From assembly GCA_020741375.1 (NCBI GenBank), contig DYZF01000070.1, positions 1 through 5,379 of the forward strand: a stretch of 5,379 nucleotides of DNA, in the 5' to 3' direction. The notes under the pieces were generated by a model. The model made no database searches. It had not been told where the DNA came from and saw only the letters and a program-made list of their open reading frames with translations. Of this stretch, positions 3,680 to 5,379 are shown in pieces. Source of the DNA: Tessaracoccus flavescens. GTDB lineage: Bacteria > Actinomycetota > Actinomycetes > Propionibacteriales > Propionibacteriaceae. Each line of letters starts with the position of its first letter. Position 1 is the first letter of the stretch. Both the position numbers and the translations under genes were made by a program.

Positions 3680-5253
3680 TGTTCCAGACGACGCGCACCA
3701 CACGGCAGGCCTTGGCAGCCGTCGCTGCTGCGCTGTCGTCCATTCCCTCGGGGGATCGGGTCGGTCTATCCGCGCGGGAGCGGGTGGAGTTGATGAACGA
3801 GGCCCGCCGGCTCCGGGATCGGGTGGACGCGCTGGCGTGCGTGCTCACGGCGGAGGTCACGGAATCGCAGGCGTCGTTGGCGTCCGCGGGTACTCCAGTC
3901 ACGTCGCTGTTGGCGGCGACGGAGGGGCGAGACGCTCGCGAGGCCGCGGGTCAGGTGTTCCTCGCCAGTGAGGTGTCGCGGCATGCGGCGGCCAGGGACG
4001 CTGCGTTGGAAGGCCTGATCTCCACACGGCACGCGGCGGCCATCGCCAAGGGCATGGCCCAGTTGCCCGCCGAGTTGCCCACGGCGGCCAAGCAGCGGGC
4101 CGAAGAAATCTTTGTGGAGAAGGCCGACGGGGTCACCCCGCAGAAGCTGGCAGCGTTGGCGCCGCTGGTGCTGGCCGAGGTCGCGCCGGAGTTGGTGCCC
4201 AGCCCGGAGGATCGCGCGGCCAGCCTGGCGGCCCAGCGTGAGCGCGCCATCCGGAAGCGCTCTTTCAAGTGGGGCGACGATGGCGACGGCTCCGTCTGGT
4301 TCCGCGGCTCGCTTCCGGAGCTGGAGGCAGCGCCGCTGGTGCGGATGGTTGAGGCGTACGTGGAATCGGATCGCCGGGCTGCCCGACGGCGGCAAGACGG
4401 CGTCCGCAGTGTGCGGCCCGGCCCTCAAGCGATTCGGGATGCTCGCGTAGCGGATCTCGATCGCACGCCAGAGCAGCGTCAGGCCGACGCGCTGGTGGAG
4501 TTGGTGGAGAGCCACCGCGGGGCGCCGTCGACGGTGGGGGACCGGCCACGGGTGGTTGTCACCATCTCGGAATCCTCGCTGCGTGATCGTGTTGAGGCTG
4601 CGGGCGTGCTTCCGTCCGGTGCCGAGGTGCCGGCGGGCGCGCTGCGTCGCCTCGCTTGCGACGCCGACGTGCTGCCGGTGGTGCTCGGGTCTGAATCTGA
4701 GGTGTTGGACGTGGGTCGCGCCCAGCGGCTGGTCACGCCGGGAATCAGGCGCACGCTGAGTCTTCGCGACGGTGGCTGCGTCTTCCCGGGTTGCGACAAG
4801 CCCGACGCGTCGTGCGAGGCGCACCATGTTCGGCCGTGGTGGGCTGGTGGGGTGACGTCGCTCGACAACTTGGCGCTGCTGTGCCCGCATCACCACAAGT
4901 TGGTGGAGCCAGATCGCTACGAGACGGGCCGCGACAGGTGGCGTCTCTACATCGATGAGGTCACGCGGAAGCCGGTGGTGGTTCCGCCGCGACGGTTCAC
5001 GGAACTGACGGGGTCGGGATCGGTTTCTGGTGGGCGCGGGTCGCCTATGGGTGGGTCGCCCGGGGGTGTGGCGGCTGGTCATGGCGAGAGGCCCGAGCAG
5101 CAGGGGCTATGTGGGCCCGTGCCTAGGCCAAGCCGGCCAGCCGGGCAAGGGCCGCCGCCACGGCGCCCACAATCACCACCACCAGATACGGGGCCCTCAG
5201 AAGCAGCGCCACTGCTGCCGCCCCCAGAGCCACCAGCCGAGCATCAATACTGA
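3679..5253 (+). CDS. DUF222 domain HNH endonuclease (13E12-repeat family)
   Basis: A 524-residue protein. I place the start at ATG 3679, directly after the SOS promoter, although the frame is open from 3241; upstream codons cross promoter elements. Residues about 30-330 are the mostly helical DUF222 region, beginning LSARERVELMNEARRLRDRV. The HNH nuclease module spans about 353-411: VTPGIRRTLSLRDGGCVFPG, Cys367, Cys372 and Cys379, then AHHVRPWW (His382/His383), Asn397 in SLDNLAL, and LCPHHHKLVE (Cys402, His404-406). His383, Asn397 and His406 are the likely catalytic trio; the Cys residues suggest a structural zinc. The tail after about 445 is Gly- then Pro-rich. The last 43 residues lie antisense over the azlD-like gene, suggesting a lost stop. 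Family members are multicopy and often tied to mobile DNA; substrate and function are unknown. Confidence 0.87.
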   Translation: MFQTTRTTRQALAAVAAALSSIPSGDRVGLSARERVELMNEARRLRDRVDALACVLTAEVTESQASLASAGTPVTSLLAATEGRDAREAAGQVFLASEVSRHAAARDAALEGLISTRHAAAIAKGMAQLPAELPTAAKQRAEEIFVEKADGVTPQKLAALAPLVLAEVAPELVPSPEDRAASLAAQRERAIRKRSFKWGDDGDGSVWFRGSLPELEAAPLVRMVEAYVESDRRAARRRQDGVRSVRPGPQAIRDARVADLDRTPEQRQADALVELVESHRGAPSTVGDRPRVVVTISESSLRDRVEAAGVLPSGAEVPAGALRRLACDADVLPVVLGSESEVLDVGRAQRLVTPGIRRTLSLRDGGCVFPGCDKPDASCEAHHVRPWWAGGVTSLDNLALLCPHHHKLVEPDRYETGRDRWRLYIDEVTRKPVVVPPRRFTELTGSGSVSGGRGSPMGGSPGGVAAGHGERPEQQGLCGPVPRPSRPAGQGPPPRRPQSPPPDTGPSEAAPLLPPPEPPAEHQY

Positions 5254-5379
5254 TCTCCTGCCCGGAAACCACAGTGTTCACCGCCACCAGCGCAGCCAAG
5301 AGCCCGACGGTGACCCCGTGCGACAAGGTGGTCACCCACGGGTTTTCCAGCCAGCGCTCCGGCAAGAGATAGCCCACAA
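5123..5379 (-). CDS. azlD: AzlD-family branched-chain amino-acid export subunit, 5' part outside the window
   Basis: The minus-strand frame is open to the right edge and ends at TAG (complement of 5123-5125), giving 85 visible codons. It opens with GYLLPERWLENP, which in AzlD proteins follows the first membrane helix, so the GTG at 5377 is probably internal and the true start lies beyond the window. Hydrophobic segments follow at about residues 21-36, 47-60 and 64-80, typical of this four-helix protein of about 100 residues. AzlD pairs with AzlC to export branched-chain amino acids and analogues across the cytoplasmic membrane; azlC would be expected immediately to the right. The 3' end is overlapped for 131 bp by the convergent HNH frame. 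The family is recognised from topology and the LPERWLENP segment. Confidence 0.72.
   Translation of the reverse strand, partial: VGYLLPERWLENPWVTTLSHGVTVGLLAALVAVNTVVSGQEISIDARLVALGAAAVALLLRAPYLVVVIVGAVAAALARLAGLA

Noticed and set aside
3766..5082. 438-codon minus-strand open frame antisense to the HNH gene
   Set aside because: Arg/His/Gln-rich shadow without motifs; the HNH motifs on the plus strand are decisive.

Overview
The window is high-GC chromosomal DNA of an actinomycete (Actinomycetota). The evidence is a WhiB-like [4Fe-4S] protein (a family essentially confined to this phylum and its phages), a DUF222/HNH ('13E12-type') gene behind a mycobacterial-type LexA box, and several start codons placed for leaderless transcription, which is common in this phylum. 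The genus cannot be decided from the sequence.

Layout. (1) 1-249, plus strand: the 3' end of an unrecognised gene that enters from the left. It converges on (2) a minus-strand whiB-like gene (246-623), and the two stop codons share the four bases CTAG. (3) 624-855: a 232-bp divergent intergenic region without a gene but rich in palindromes: a 15-bp palindrome (707-721), two direct copies of ATTACACAG, and a 48-bp cluster of TTATCC/GGATAA hexamers that includes a 21-bp palindrome and an exact DnaA-box sequence. (4) 856-1323, plus strand: a nitrobindin-family haem protein. (5) 1350-3501, minus strand: a probable operon read right to left. It holds an unknown protein with two C-terminal membrane segments, an Old Yellow Enzyme of the YqjM/XenA class coupled to it by a GTGA overlap, and then a small beta-rich gene that looks frameshifted. 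(6) 3502-3678: a divergent intergenic region containing a fossil C-terminus of a pyridine nucleotide-disulfide oxidoreductase and the SOS-type promoter of the next gene. (7) 3679-5253, plus strand: a DUF222/HNH endonuclease gene whose last ~43 codons run antisense through (8) the 3' end of a minus-strand azlD-type transporter gene that enters from the right.

How the genes may work together. The divergent whiB-like/nitrobindin pair joins a potentially NO- or redox-sensitive Fe-S protein to a haem protein of reactive-nitrogen chemistry, with several candidate operators between them; a shared regulatory role is inference. The membrane protein and ene-reductase are probably co-translated. The HNH gene is most likely induced by DNA damage, because its LexA-like box fills the spacer of its promoter. 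No RNA genes, CRISPR arrays or insertion sequences were recognised.
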